A stretch of DNA of 64,000 nucleotides from Halalkaliarchaeum desulfuricum (GTDB taxonomy: Archaea > Halobacteriota > Halobacteria > Halobacteriales > Haloferacaceae): positions 2,356,001 through 2,420,000 of the forward strand of contig NZ_CP025066.1 of the NCBI RefSeq assembly GCF_002952775.1, read 5' to 3'. This document shows positions 25,166 to 33,974 of the stretch, in pieces; position 1 is the first letter of the stretch; each line of letters starts with the position of its first letter. The position numbers were made by a program, and so were the translations under genes. Under the pieces are notes generated by a model. That model did not search any database. It had not been told where the DNA came from and saw only the letters and a program-made list of their open reading frames with translations.

Positions 25166-26287
25166 TCACCCGTTGGGATACGTCGGTACCCTGGCCGAGG
25201 GCGCCGACCCCTCGAGAAACGGAAGTGAGGCGGCTTTCGCGTGAATGTCCTCGTCTTCGAGTCGGATAGCGAGGTCGCCGGCGGCGTCGAAGTCGACGAG
25301 CGCCAGCGCCAGGGGACGATCCAGCGTGGACCACGGCGCCGCGCGGGTGACCTCGCCGACTGCAGCGCCGTCTGCGACGACCGGAACACCGGACAGCGGC
25401 GGGGTGTCCGATCCCGAAGCCGCCGACTCCGGAATCCGCCCCGGCGTGAGGCCGACCAGCCGCCGGCTGGGTCGACCGCGGTTTTCGATCTTCGAGACCA
25501 CCTCCTGTCCCACGTAACACCCCTTCTCGAAGTCGAGCGCGTTGCGTACTCCCGCCACGTTCGGAACTCGGCCCCGTAATTCCGTCTCGAAGATCGGCGT
25601 CCCCGCCTCCAGCGTCAGCACGTCCCAGCTACGATAGCCGAACGGGGCGGCGTTGAGGCCCCTGGTGAGTAGTGTTTCGAACACGTTCCTCGCGTCCGCC
25701 GCCGTACAGATAATCTCGTATCCTTCTTCGCCCAGAGGGTTGTCCGTCGCGACGACGGTGACGCCGGTATCGTGCATCGAACTCCGGACAAACGACAGCG
25801 GCTCCTCGGGCGGCGTACCCCCCTCGAGCACCGAGGCAATCTTCTCTGTCGCCTGGGGGCCGTGAACCCCGAATATTCCGAACTCCCCGGTGGCGTCGTG
25901 GATCTCCACGTCCTGGATGAACACCTTTCCACCCCAGTCGTCCGCGAGTGGAGCCGCGCGTCCGGGAGGCGTGAGTATCAGGAGCCGTTCGCCGGCGTTG
26001 TACACGTATATGTCCGTCTGTACCGTCCCCTGCGGGTCGAGCAGAAGTGCGTACACGCCGTTGCCGTCGCGTTCGGGGACCCGATTCGAAACCGCGTCGT
26101 CGACGAACTCGTGTCTGTCTTCCCCCGAGACGGTGACGACGCCATATCCCATTTCGATCGTTCCCGCCACGTTCCTGACTGCACGAGCCGCGCGCTGGGG
26201 TCGACCGTAGGCTTCCGCGATCTCGGTTCCGCCGCGCTCGCCGAACGTCGCCCCGTACTCCTCGTGTAGATCCCCGACGACCGTCAT
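25166..26287 (-). CDS. YgfZ/GcvT-like folate-binding protein
   Basis: This is a 373-residue protein of the aminomethyltransferase fold. The C-terminal domain carries KGCYVGQEVVSKIENRGRP near residue 265, the K-G-C-Y-x-G-Q-E signature of the YgfZ (IbaG/COG0354) group, which helps repair or assemble iron-sulfur clusters using a folate. The N-terminal domain has RNVAGTIEMGYGVVTVSGED near 38. True glycine-cleavage T proteins lack the Cys signature, so YgfZ is favoured. ATG 26287 is the family-like start. It is convergent with the flavoprotein gene, meeting it without a gap. Confidence 0.85.
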   Translation of the reverse strand: MTVVGDLHEEYGATFGERGGTEIAEAYGRPQRAARAVRNVAGTIEMGYGVVTVSGEDRHEFVDDAVSNRVPERDGNGVYALLLDPQGTVQTDIYVYNAGERLLILTPPGRAAPLADDWGGKVFIQDVEIHDATGEFGIFGVHGPQATEKIASVLEGGTPPEEPLSFVRSSMHDTGVTVVATDNPLGEEGYEIICTAADARNVFETLLTRGLNAAPFGYRSWDVLTLEAGTPIFETELRGRVPNVAGVRNALDFEKGCYVGQEVVSKIENRGRPSRRLVGLTPGRIPESAASGSDTPPLSGVPVVADGAAVGEVTRAAPWSTLDRPLALALVDFDAAGDLAIRLEDEDIHAKAASLPFLEGSAPSARVPTYPNG

Positions 26288-26423
26288 GTGGTGGGATAAC
26301 GGACCGAGGTGCAAAACGTCGCCGATCCGATGCCCGTATACAGTTCACAAACCAGTGTCGCTGAAGGGGCTGCGATCGGCGCATCCGGCCCCGGCGACTG
26401 TTCGTGGCGCCCGAAAGGGGGCC

Positions 26424-26433
26424 GATTTATACT
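26424..26433 (+). promoter_or_regulatory. TATA box of the YVTN propeller gene
   Basis: GATTTATACT is centred about 28 bases before the ATG at 26457, in the 169-base gap shared with the divergent YgfZ-like gene. Confidence 0.6.
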
Positions 26434-26456
26434 ATTTCGTCTCGAAACTCCGCCAC

Positions 26457-27380
26457 ATGACGGACGACCGACTCGTCGTACTCAATAAGGACGAAGACAG
26501 CATCTCGATCGTCGATCCAGACTCCGGGGAAACCGTCGAACGGGTCGAGACCGACTTCAACCCACACGAAGTCGAAATCGGTCCGGACAGCGAGGAGGTG
26601 TACGTCACCTGTTCGCTCGGCGGGAGCCTCCTCGTGCTCGACTCGGATACCTGGGAGATCACCCAGCGGTTCGAACACGAGCGGTTCGACTTCCCCCACG
26701 GGCTGGCCCTCAGGGAGTCTGCCGACGAACTGTGGCTTGCCTCCACCTACAGTTCCCGCGTGTTCGTGTTCGACGTCGATGGGGAGGGCGTCGAGCTGCT
26801 CTCTGTTTTCCCGACCTTCCAGGACAAGTCCCACATGGTCGCGTTCACCCCGGACGAGGAGACCGCGTTCGTCGCCAACATCGGCAGCGACAACGTCACC
26901 GCGATCGACGCCGACGAGCGGGAGATCGTCGGCGATGTCCCCGTCGGCGAAGGCCCCGAGGGAATCGAAGTCCACCCCGACGGCGGGCTGCTCGTGGCCA
27001 ATCAGGACGACTCGCGACTCACGGTCGTCGACCCCGAAACGTTCGAAGAGGAAGGGCAGGCGCTGCTGGGCGAAACGCCGATCAGGGTCGTCTCCTCGCC
27101 CGACGGTCGCCACGTCTTCGTGCCGAACCGCGAGGGCAACGACGTAAGCGTCATCGACACCCGACACGAACGTGACGAGGACATCCGGCCGTGGGAGATT
27201 GCACGCATCCCCGTTGGCATCTGGCCCGGCGGGACGACCTTCGAGCCGTCGGGGAACCGTGCCTTCGTCGCGAACAACAAAACGAACGACGTGAGTGTTC
27301 TCGACGCCGGCGAGTGGGTGGAGATCGAGAGGTACGACGTCGGTCTCCATCCCGACGGAATCGCCTACCTCTCGCGGTGA
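26457..27380 (+). CDS. YVTN-type beta-propeller protein
   Basis: This is a 307-residue seven-bladed propeller candidate with repeated units such as DSISIVDPDSGETVERVE, SLLVLDSDTWEITQRFE, FVANIGSDNVTAIDADE, LVANQDDSRLTVVDPE, FVPNREGNDVSVIDT and FVANNKTNDVSVLDA. No signal peptide is visible, which is unusual since many YVTN proteins are secreted. It is probably a cytoplasmic binding or scaffold protein. A lactonase-like activity cannot be excluded but no catalytic set is recognisable. Confidence 0.85.
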   Translation: MTDDRLVVLNKDEDSISIVDPDSGETVERVETDFNPHEVEIGPDSEEVYVTCSLGGSLLVLDSDTWEITQRFEHERFDFPHGLALRESADELWLASTYSSRVFVFDVDGEGVELLSVFPTFQDKSHMVAFTPDEETAFVANIGSDNVTAIDADEREIVGDVPVGEGPEGIEVHPDGGLLVANQDDSRLTVVDPETFEEEGQALLGETPIRVVSSPDGRHVFVPNREGNDVSVIDTRHERDEDIRPWEIARIPVGIWPGGTTFEPSGNRAFVANNKTNDVSVLDAGEWVEIERYDVGLHPDGIAYLSR

Positions 27381-27405
27381 CGGCCCGAGTGTGACCTGAG
27401 GTCGG

Positions 27406-27429
27406 ATGTGTGTTACTCACACACATAAA
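27406..27429 (+). promoter_or_regulatory. Perfect inverted repeat overlapping a TATA box
   Basis: ATGTGTGT (27406-27413) and ACACACAT (27419-27426) are perfect 8-base arms around TACTC, and the right arm runs into CATAAAAGG, a good TATA element for the gene starting at 27480. Binding here would block the promoter. It could alternatively act as a terminator hairpin for the upstream gene, but it is followed by A rather than T residues on the plus strand. Confidence 0.5.
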
Positions 27430-27479
27430 AGGGGCGTTCATAGGGCTTCGAACCGTTGTTCCACTGAGGACGGTCTCCC

Positions 27480-28436
27480 GTGAACGACGAAGCGAGCACC
27501 GATACCGTCGACGCCGACGCCGAAACCGCTGAGGAACTGATAACGGCGATCAGGGGGTCGGATTCCCTGGTCGAATTGCAGAGACAGTTCGACACAGAGT
27601 CGGTTCACGAGGCCTATTTCCGGGCGAAAGACGTCTGGAAATCGGTCATCGAACCGACGTGGTGGAACGTCCCGGATTCGGCTGGTATTCCGGGAGCGTG
27701 CGTCAGAATCGACGATTCCGCGTTCCATGTCCACGGCGTCACCCACGCGGACACGTCCGAAGAGCGTGCGTTCCTCCGAGAGCACGTTCGGCGATATCTC
27801 GACAGGGATGCGTCGGTGTACTGCGAACAGGGGATCCGGCCGCTGTACTTTCGGGACTTCGAGGCCGTTTGCGAGATGGACGACTACCGGTGGGCGATGG
27901 AGGAGTGTGCAAAACTGGGCGTGGAATCGCATCTCGGTCCGCTCGAGGAGACGCCGTTCGACTCCTTGCTCGAGGACATCGCGTCCATGGCGTCGACGTT
28001 CCGCGAGGCGACGTTTTCGCTCATCGACTCTGGAGCGTCCGTGTACGGCGACCGGTTCGAACGCGTTCTGGCCGACGTCGCCGCTGCATTCGTGACAGAC
28101 CTCGCGGATCTCGCGACCGCGAAAGACTACGAATCGTTTTCGCTGAGTCGCGAGGCGAGTCGAAACCCCGACCGCCTCTACGAACTACAGCGCTACTACG
28201 CCCGGGCGTTCCTCCCGCAGCCGCTCGAACGCGAGTGGCTCCGCCGACACGATCCGGAACTGGAACTCGTCACCCACGCGCGAAACGAACGGATCGCTGA
28301 TTACGCTGTCTACCACAACGACACCGCCCGGGAAGTGCACCTGATCGTCGGGGCGGCTCACGGTCCAGGCGTCAGATATTATCTCGAGCAGTATCGGAAG
28401 GATCGGACACTCTCACCGTCGTTCGAACCGGTGTGA
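27480..28436 (+). CDS. Uncharacterised protein with TraB/PrgY-like features
   Basis: This is a 318-residue cytoplasmic, acidic protein from a GTG start. The segments FHVHGVTHADTSEERAFL near residue 82, YCEQGIRPLYF near 118 and the terminal HLIVGAAHGPGVRYYLEQY near 285 resemble the conserved His and Glu blocks of the TraB/PrgY/Tiki superfamily (GxxH near the start, a later GxxH near the end). That superfamily includes metalloprotease-like proteins that act on signalling peptides. Membrane segments found in PrgY are missing. The assignment is tentative. Confidence 0.55.
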   Translation: MNDEASTDTVDADAETAEELITAIRGSDSLVELQRQFDTESVHEAYFRAKDVWKSVIEPTWWNVPDSAGIPGACVRIDDSAFHVHGVTHADTSEERAFLREHVRRYLDRDASVYCEQGIRPLYFRDFEAVCEMDDYRWAMEECAKLGVESHLGPLEETPFDSLLEDIASMASTFREATFSLIDSGASVYGDRFERVLADVAAAFVTDLADLATAKDYESFSLSREASRNPDRLYELQRYYARAFLPQPLEREWLRRHDPELELVTHARNERIADYAVYHNDTAREVHLIVGAAHGPGVRYYLEQYRKDRTLSPSFEPV

Positions 28437-28441
28437 GACGG

Positions 28442-30115
28442 TCAGTCTTCGGTCGGGCTGGGCGGGTCGACGGGGTCCGGTTCGTCGATGTACTTCTCCG
28501 TCCAGGTCCCCCGGGAGAACCAGACAACGCCGAGCACGGCGCTTATGATGTGTCCGACAGTCATTCCGACCCAGATCCCGGTCGCGCCCCAGCCGGCCAC
28601 GAACACCAGATAGAAGACGCACGCCACCCGTCCGGCCCACAGGGAGATCAGCGAGATGGTCATCGCAGTCTTCGTGTTTCCGGCACCCCGGAACGCACCG
28701 AGGATCACCTGTGCCACCCCGATGAACGCGAACTCGACGGAGCGTATTCTGACGTACTCGACGCCGTGACGGATCGTTTCGGGGGCGTCCGGCACGTCGC
28801 CGAGGAACACCGACACGATCGGTTCGGTAAACGCCACCGCGACGACGGCGACAAGGAGCATCACGCCGGCGCCGGTGGCTGCAGCCACCCGAACCGCCCT
28901 GGCGGCCCGATCGGCACGGTCGGCGCCGAGGTTCTGTCCGACCATCGTGTCGATCGCCCGGCCGAGTCCCATCGCCGGAAGGAACACAAGCGAAATCAGC
29001 CGATTTCCGAGCCCGTAGGCGGCCACCACCGGCGGGGAGAACGTCACCACCATCGCGGTGAGCGTGATCATCGCCAGCGCGCTCGCGGTCTGCTCGACGC
29101 TACTGGGCAGCCCGAGCCGGAAGATGTCGGAGATGAACCCGATATCCGGCGAGAGGTGAGTGAACCTGACGGCGGGCCCGACGGACGTCGAAAACAGCAG
29201 CCACAGTCCGATCGCCGTCGCGACACCGCGGGCGACGATCGTCGCGAGCGCCGCCCCCTGGATGCCGAAGCCGACGAACCCCGTCGCGGCGTACGTCGCC
29301 GTCTCCATGGCCGCGAAGTCGATCGTCCCGACGACCGGGGTCGCGTCGAGCCAGACGAATATCGGGTTGTTCTGGAACCCGAAGATCAAGAACGGATCCA
29401 GAACGACGTTGATAAAGACCGACACCACCATCACGAACATCGGCGTTCGGGTATCGCCGTACCCCCGCAGTAGCGCGCTGAACACGAAGAAGCCGAACAT
29501 CAGCGGGATCCCCAGGAAGATGACCTCCATGTAGTCGGCCGCAAGCGGGATCACCGTCGCGGCCGTGTCGGGATCGCTCGGCAGCAGTTCCAGCGCCGGC
29601 CGCGTGTAAAAGTACCCGCCGATCCCGATGACGACGGAGAGTGCGGCGACAGTCGTGATCGTCTGGCCGGCGACCAGACCAGCGGATCGATCGCCTTTCG
29701 CGCCGGTGTACTGGGCCACCAATATCGCCCCCGCGGTGGTGAACCCGCCGGCGACCGCGATCAACAGGAAGATCAGCGGGAACGCCAGGCTGAGCGCCCC
29801 CACTGCCTCCGCCGACAGGCGGCCGAGATACAGGGTGTCGACGACGTTGTACGTCACCTGCAGCAGCTGGATGACCAAGATCGGCCACGCCAGCCGGAAC
29901 AGCGGCCGGAGGAGGCTCCCCTCGGTGATCGAGTCTCGGGGGTCCTCGTCACCGTCATCGCCCTCGGAAGCCGCAGCCTTGCAGCTGCTTTCGTCGGGCG
30001 AACTCTCGGGAGAGTTCTCTCGGGAACTCGTGGACGGCTCGTCGGAAGGCGTTCCGGAGGGCGTTTCGTCGGGCTCGTCTGACTCGTCGTCCCCCGGCGA
30101 TGCGGGGTCTGTCAC
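28442..30115 (-). CDS. MATE family efflux transporter with long acidic N-terminus
   Basis: This is a 557-residue membrane protein with twelve predicted segments, of the NorM/DinF-like MATE group exporting cationic drugs or metabolites in exchange for Na+ or H+. Diagnostic parts are FRLAWPILVIQLLQVTYNVV after residue 70, VAQYTGAKGD near 130 and the second-half echo LGRAIDTMVGQNLGADRADR near 375. The first 65 residues are almost entirely Asp, Glu, Ser and Pro, a long disordered cytoplasmic tail not usual in the family. Its substrate is unknown. Confidence 0.9.
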   Translation of the reverse strand: MTDPASPGDDESDEPDETPSGTPSDEPSTSSRENSPESSPDESSCKAAASEGDDGDEDPRDSITEGSLLRPLFRLAWPILVIQLLQVTYNVVDTLYLGRLSAEAVGALSLAFPLIFLLIAVAGGFTTAGAILVAQYTGAKGDRSAGLVAGQTITTVAALSVVIGIGGYFYTRPALELLPSDPDTAATVIPLAADYMEVIFLGIPLMFGFFVFSALLRGYGDTRTPMFVMVVSVFINVVLDPFLIFGFQNNPIFVWLDATPVVGTIDFAAMETATYAATGFVGFGIQGAALATIVARGVATAIGLWLLFSTSVGPAVRFTHLSPDIGFISDIFRLGLPSSVEQTASALAMITLTAMVVTFSPPVVAAYGLGNRLISLVFLPAMGLGRAIDTMVGQNLGADRADRAARAVRVAAATGAGVMLLVAVVAVAFTEPIVSVFLGDVPDAPETIRHGVEYVRIRSVEFAFIGVAQVILGAFRGAGNTKTAMTISLISLWAGRVACVFYLVFVAGWGATGIWVGMTVGHIISAVLGVVWFSRGTWTEKYIDEPDPVDPPSPTED

Positions 30116-30202
30116 TTTTGCATGGCTGGGTTGGCTGAGAAATCAACGTTCCGATGTCGGAAAGCCGGTTGCTTATAAGACGTCCCCGCGAAATCCGACG
30201 GT

Positions 30203-30850
30203 ATGGGTCGGGTCATCCCGGAGCGCTGGGCGGCAGATCTGGGAACGCCGTCCACCCTGGTCTGGCTCCTCCTCGTCAACGCCGTCGCGTTCCTCGTCGG
30301 CGTGGAGTTTTACCTCGAGAGGTTGGGGGAAGTGCCGACGATCCTGTGGCCGCTGTACGCCGACTCCCCGACGGCGATCGCCCTGGCGACGCTCGCGCTG
30401 GCGACGCTTCTGCCCAACCTCGGTCGGCACCCGAACCAGCTATCGAGAAACCGGCCGCTTTCGTATCTCCACACCTTCGCGTTCGTCTGGCTCGTGAAGT
30501 TCGGGCTCTGGACGTTCGTCGCCCTCACGCTCCGTCCGGAACTGTACCTCTTCGCCCCGGGGGCACTATGGGACTACTGGGGGATCGTGATCACCCACTT
30601 CCTGTTCGTCGCGGAGGCGTTCCTGTTTCCCCACGCGGCAGCCACGACGCCGGGGGCGCTCGGATCGGCACTGGTATTGCTTCTGGCCAACGACGTGTTC
30701 GATTACGTTTTCGGATACCATCCACCCCTCGAGTACGAACCGGGGGTTGCGCTGCCGGTGATCTCGGTCGGACTCTCCGTTTTCGCGGTCGCCCTCGCGT
30801 GGTGGGCGTTCGAACCCCTCTCCGAGCAGTCGTCACCGCCCGCGTCGTGA
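30203..30850 (+). CDS. DUF1405 family membrane protein
   Basis: This is a 215-residue protein with about six membrane segments. The pattern WLLLVNAVAFLVGVEFY near 22, LYADSPTAIALATL near 51, LHTFAFVWLVKFGLWTFVAL near 88 and LLANDVFDYVFGYHPPLE near 160 fits the DUF1405 family of archaea and Bacillus. No biochemical role is known. It is divergent from the MATE gene, whose start is 87 bases away. Confidence 0.85.
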   Translation: MGRVIPERWAADLGTPSTLVWLLLVNAVAFLVGVEFYLERLGEVPTILWPLYADSPTAIALATLALATLLPNLGRHPNQLSRNRPLSYLHTFAFVWLVKFGLWTFVALTLRPELYLFAPGALWDYWGIVITHFLFVAEAFLFPHAAATTPGALGSALVLLLANDVFDYVFGYHPPLEYEPGVALPVISVGLSVFAVALAWWAFEPLSEQSSPPAS

Positions 30851-30899
30851 GCACCGACGAACGGAGACGTTATCGTCCCCCGGACCGAAGCTGTTTGCA

Positions 30900-31118
30900 A
30901 TGTCGACACGAGCGATCGTATGGTGTCCTCGGTGTGGTTTCGAGGAGACGTTCGACTCGCTTTCGGCCGCCAGGGAGTGGATCGACGACCACGAACGCGA
31001 AACCGGCCACGACCCGTCCTGGGAGATCGGCGGGATGGCGCATGGCGTCGAACGGGCAGGGGCCGCGGCCGGTGTGTGCGGGATTCCGGGGTCGGACGAC
31101 GATCTCGACGCCGAGTAG
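30900..31118 (+). CDS. 72-residue zinc-binding-like protein
   Basis: This is a small acidic protein with CPRCGF near residue 9, a helix (SAAREWIDDHERETGHDPSW) containing two His, and a final Cys in AAAGVCGIP. The CxxC plus HxxxxxH pattern suggests a C2H2-type zinc finger, seen in many haloarchaeal small proteins. Its 3' end directly abuts the stop of the repeat-rich protein on the other strand, with no gap. Confidence 0.75.
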   Translation: MSTRAIVWCPRCGFEETFDSLSAAREWIDDHERETGHDPSWEIGGMAHGVERAGAAAGVCGIPGSDDDLDAE

Positions 31119-31718
31119 TCACCGCGAGGACTCGTCCCCGTCGGATCCGTCTTCGGTGTGGTCCTCGACGCGGTCGTCGAGCCGTTTTTCGACTTCCTCG
31201 CCGATCCGCTCGTCGACCTCCGCTTCGATCTGTTCGCCCATCCCGTCTTCCATCTGCCGTTCGACCGCCTGTTCGACCTGTTGTTCCACCTCCGAGGTGA
31301 CTTCCTCTGGAACCTGCTCTTCGACTTCCGAGGTGACTTCCTCGGGCACACGTTCCTCCACTTCCGAGGTGACTTCATCAGGAACTTGCTCTTCGACCTC
31401 CGAGGTGACCTCCTCGGGCACACGTTCCTCGATTTCCTGTGTTACCTGTTGCTCGGCTGCCCCTGGCACGGTGTCTTCGACTTCCTGTGCCACGGCCTCC
31501 TGGGCCTCCGCGGCGACTTCCTCCTCGAGAATCTGTTCGTATACGCTCATGTTCTCCCACACGCGGAGGAAATACCCCAACACGAGCCCACCCTGGAACG
31601 CTGCGACACGGGGGTCCATACCGACGAACAGGAGATAGGCGAACCCGACACTGAACGCGATACCGTAAATGATATCGATGTAAAACTGCGTTTGTCGTCC
31701 CCTGAATCGAATCGGCAT
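31119..31718 (-). CDS. Membrane protein with tandem 12-residue repeats
   Basis: This is a 199-residue protein. Two membrane segments (about 12-30 and 38-52) are followed by a long, very acidic, Glu/Val-rich region. In the middle lie four near-perfect 12-residue units of the form EEVTSEVEEQVP (about residues 97-145), flanked by looser copies (QEVEDTVPGAAE, QQVTQEIEERVP). The heptad-poor but regular spacing suggests a rod or amphipathic helix on one side of the membrane. I do not recognise a functional family. It has no operon partner on its strand. Confidence 0.8.
   Translation of the reverse strand: MPIRFRGRQTQFYIDIIYGIAFSVGFAYLLFVGMDPRVAAFQGGLVLGYFLRVWENMSVYEQILEEEVAAEAQEAVAQEVEDTVPGAAEQQVTQEIEERVPEEVTSEVEEQVPDEVTSEVEERVPEEVTSEVEEQVPEEVTSEVEQQVEQAVERQMEDGMGEQIEAEVDERIGEEVEKRLDDRVEDHTEDGSDGDESSR
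31281..31430. repeat. 36-base coding tandem repeat
   Basis: The core CTCCGAGGTGACTTCCTC recurs at a 36-base period (near 31290, 31326, 31362 and 31398), inside the reading frame of the repeat-rich membrane protein, and encodes its 12-residue units. Confidence 0.85.
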
Positions 31719-31802
31719 AGTCGTCTGAACCTACGGTCGTGTTCCACTAAGATTCAACTGATTTCGTGTGCCGTGTTTGTCGCTGGTAGCCGATACGGCG
31801 CC

Positions 31803-33002
31803 TCATATCAGGAGGAACGTGAGATACGATCCGACGGTAGCGACGATCGGAACGACGTTTTGCATCAGGATCACCCTGACTGTCGTCTCCGGATCGAACA
31901 GTTCGTTGGTCGCCGGGGGCGTCTCGACGTCGTCGGAATCGGGTTCTCGTGGCTCCGGGACGTCACCGTCGATGGCCGGATCACCGACCGTCGGCGCACC
32001 TGCGTCCGCCGAGAGCGCACCGACCGACACCTGCGGTGTCGTGTTTCCACGGACCGCGTCCCGGATCGGGATCCGGTCGGTCGAGCGGCCCCAGCCGAGT
32101 CCGACGATGCAGACGGTGGCGATGATGACGAAACTGGCCGGAATCCCGATTGCCGACAGGGCGATGACGATGGCGGAACTCAACACGGCCACGATAATGG
32201 CGGCGGTGAGCGGAAGCTCGGTGATATCGTTGCCCAGCGTCTCCATCGTGCGCCGGGCAATCGTGAGCGCGCCGACGGCAACGGCCACCGAGCCGATCAC
32301 GATGCCGGGATTCATCGCGATCGCTCCGCTCCCAACGAGGGGGGCGATCGCGTTCGCGATGTTGCTCGCCCCGGAGCTAAACGCCATCATACAACCGATG
32401 CCGACGACGACTGCGGTACCGAGCAGCTCTCGTCGACTCGTGTTTTCCCCCGGGACGGGTCGCGGGATCGTCGCTTCGCGGTCGAGAGTCACGAGCGGCC
32501 CCTCGCTTTGTTCGATGGCGATGATCCGGTCGAGTTCGTCGTACAGATACCGGCCGATCATTACCGCCATCCAGAAGCCGATCACCGGAGAGATGATCCA
32601 CCACGCCAGGATCTCGCCGATCACGGCGAAGTCCAGGACGCCACGGGACAGGGCGAGTCCGGCGATGGCTCCGACAGCTGTCATCGATGTCGACGACGGC
32701 GCCCCGGTGATATTCCCGAGGAGCAGCGCGCCCCCGATGAAGAACAACACCACGATACTCGCCTCCAGCGTGAACACGGCCGGATCGTGGACGAGATCCT
32801 CGCCGAGGGTGTCGACGACGTTGCGGCCGATAGTAAACGCTCCGAGGAAGAAAAACACCGACATCAGTCCACCGGCTGCCGCTTTGGGGAGCACGCCGGC
32901 ACCGACCGCCGGCCCGAACGCCGGGCCAGTTGTCGCCCCGCCGATGTTGTAGGCGACGAAACATGCCACGAGGAGTCCGATCGCGAGCAACGGATCGATC
33001 AC
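31803..33002 (-). CDS. Inorganic phosphate transporter, PiT family
   Basis: This is a 399-residue membrane protein with about ten segments. Both PiT signature repeats are visible: AYNIGGATTGPAFGPAVGAG near residue 16 and FSSGASNIANAIAPLVGSGA near 210. NITGAPSSTSMTAVGAIAGL near 96 is also characteristic. A hydrophilic loop near 300-370 is acidic, as in relatives. PiT carriers bring in phosphate (or sulfate in some archaea) with a cation. The start is a GTG at 33002. Confidence 0.9.
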   Translation of the reverse strand: MIDPLLAIGLLVACFVAYNIGGATTGPAFGPAVGAGVLPKAAAGGLMSVFFFLGAFTIGRNVVDTLGEDLVHDPAVFTLEASIVVLFFIGGALLLGNITGAPSSTSMTAVGAIAGLALSRGVLDFAVIGEILAWWIISPVIGFWMAVMIGRYLYDELDRIIAIEQSEGPLVTLDREATIPRPVPGENTSRRELLGTAVVVGIGCMMAFSSGASNIANAIAPLVGSGAIAMNPGIVIGSVAVAVGALTIARRTMETLGNDITELPLTAAIIVAVLSSAIVIALSAIGIPASFVIIATVCIVGLGWGRSTDRIPIRDAVRGNTTPQVSVGALSADAGAPTVGDPAIDGDVPEPREPDSDDVETPPATNELFDPETTVRVILMQNVVPIVATVGSYLTFLLI

Positions 33003-33066
33003 GGCTCACGAGGGAGTAGGTGTTCGATTTTATAAGTCGTGACGTTTTTCGCCCGCCGACAAACGC

Positions 33067-33076
33067 GCTTATATTA
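33067..33076 (+). promoter_or_regulatory. TATA box of the PHP-domain gene
   Basis: GCTTATATTA is centred about 27 bases before the GTG at 33098. This decides between that start and the longer frame opening at 33020. Confidence 0.6.
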
Positions 33077-33097
33077 TGGGTCGACCTACGGGATAGC

Positions 33098-33901
33098 GTG
33101 ACGACGCTCCGGATCGACCTCCACGTGCACTCGGATGACTCCTACGACGGCCACGAGCCAATTGATCTCATTCTCGAACACGCCGCCGATATCGGACTCG
33201 ACGCCGTGGTCGTGACCGATCACGACGTGATGGGAGAGTCGATTCGGGCCGCCGAACTGGCTCCCGAGTACGGTCTGGTAGGGATTCCGGGCGTGGAGGT
33301 GTCGACCGCCCACGGTCATCTGCTCGCGGTCGGGGTCGATCAGATGCCGCCACACCGGAAGCCGTTCGACGAGACGGTCGCCTGGATCCGCGACCACGGT
33401 GGGGTCGCGGTCGTCCCGCATCCGTTCCAGCGGTCCCGACACGGCGTTCGACGGCGCTACGTCGGCGACTGCGACGCCATCGAGGTGTTCAACGCCTGGC
33501 TGTTCACCGGCTACCGGAACCGGCGGGCCCGCCAGTTCGCCGTCGAACACGGCTACCCCGGCGTCGCCGCCAGCGACGCCCACACCCTCGAATACGTCGG
33601 GCGGGCGTTCAGCGAGATCGACGTCGGCGACGTCTCCCGGGAGGCGGTGACCAGCGAACACGTTCTCGAGGCGATCCGGGACGGGGAGACCAGCGTCCGG
33701 GGGCGCCGTGCCCCGATCCCGATGGCCAGCAAGCATTACGCGATCGCCGCCGCGCGCAAGAGCGCCTACTACAGCAAAAAAAGCGTGAAAACCAGCGCGA
33801 CCTACGCGAAGGCCAGTGCCATCAAAACGGCGTCGGCTGCAAAACTCGGCGCGATCCGGGGGCGCCACGGACTTTCGCGCATCGTGTCTCTGTTCGAGTG
33901 A
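33098..33901 (+). CDS. PHP-domain phosphoesterase with basic C-terminal tail
   Basis: This is a 267-residue protein. The PHP metal sites are in LRIDLHVHSDDSYDG near residue 5, VVVTDHDVMG near 38, GVEVSTAHGHLLA near 65, VAVVPHPFQRSRHG near 105 and VAASDAHTLEYVG near 165. PHP domains hydrolyse phosphoesters such as nucleotides or histidinol phosphate. The last 50 residues are Lys/Ala/Ser-rich and positively charged (AARKSAYYSKKSVKTSATYA, then KASAIKTASAAKLGAIRGRH), in sharp contrast to the acidic proteome. They may bind nucleic acid or membrane. The GTG start fits the TATA box at 33067. Confidence 0.87.
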   Translation: MTTLRIDLHVHSDDSYDGHEPIDLILEHAADIGLDAVVVTDHDVMGESIRAAELAPEYGLVGIPGVEVSTAHGHLLAVGVDQMPPHRKPFDETVAWIRDHGGVAVVPHPFQRSRHGVRRRYVGDCDAIEVFNAWLFTGYRNRRARQFAVEHGYPGVAASDAHTLEYVGRAFSEIDVGDVSREAVTSEHVLEAIRDGETSVRGRRAPIPMASKHYAIAAARKSAYYSKKSVKTSATYAKASAIKTASAAKLGAIRGRHGLSRIVSLFE

Positions 33902-33974
33902 GGGGCCGCCAACAGGTAACGGCAGTCGACAAAGACGTGGTTGAACGAATGCATCTCCGGACTGAACGAAAAGA

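Noticed and set aside
31281-31430. 36-base repeats considered as a CRISPR array
   Set aside because: The units are contiguous without unique spacers and are in frame within a coding sequence.
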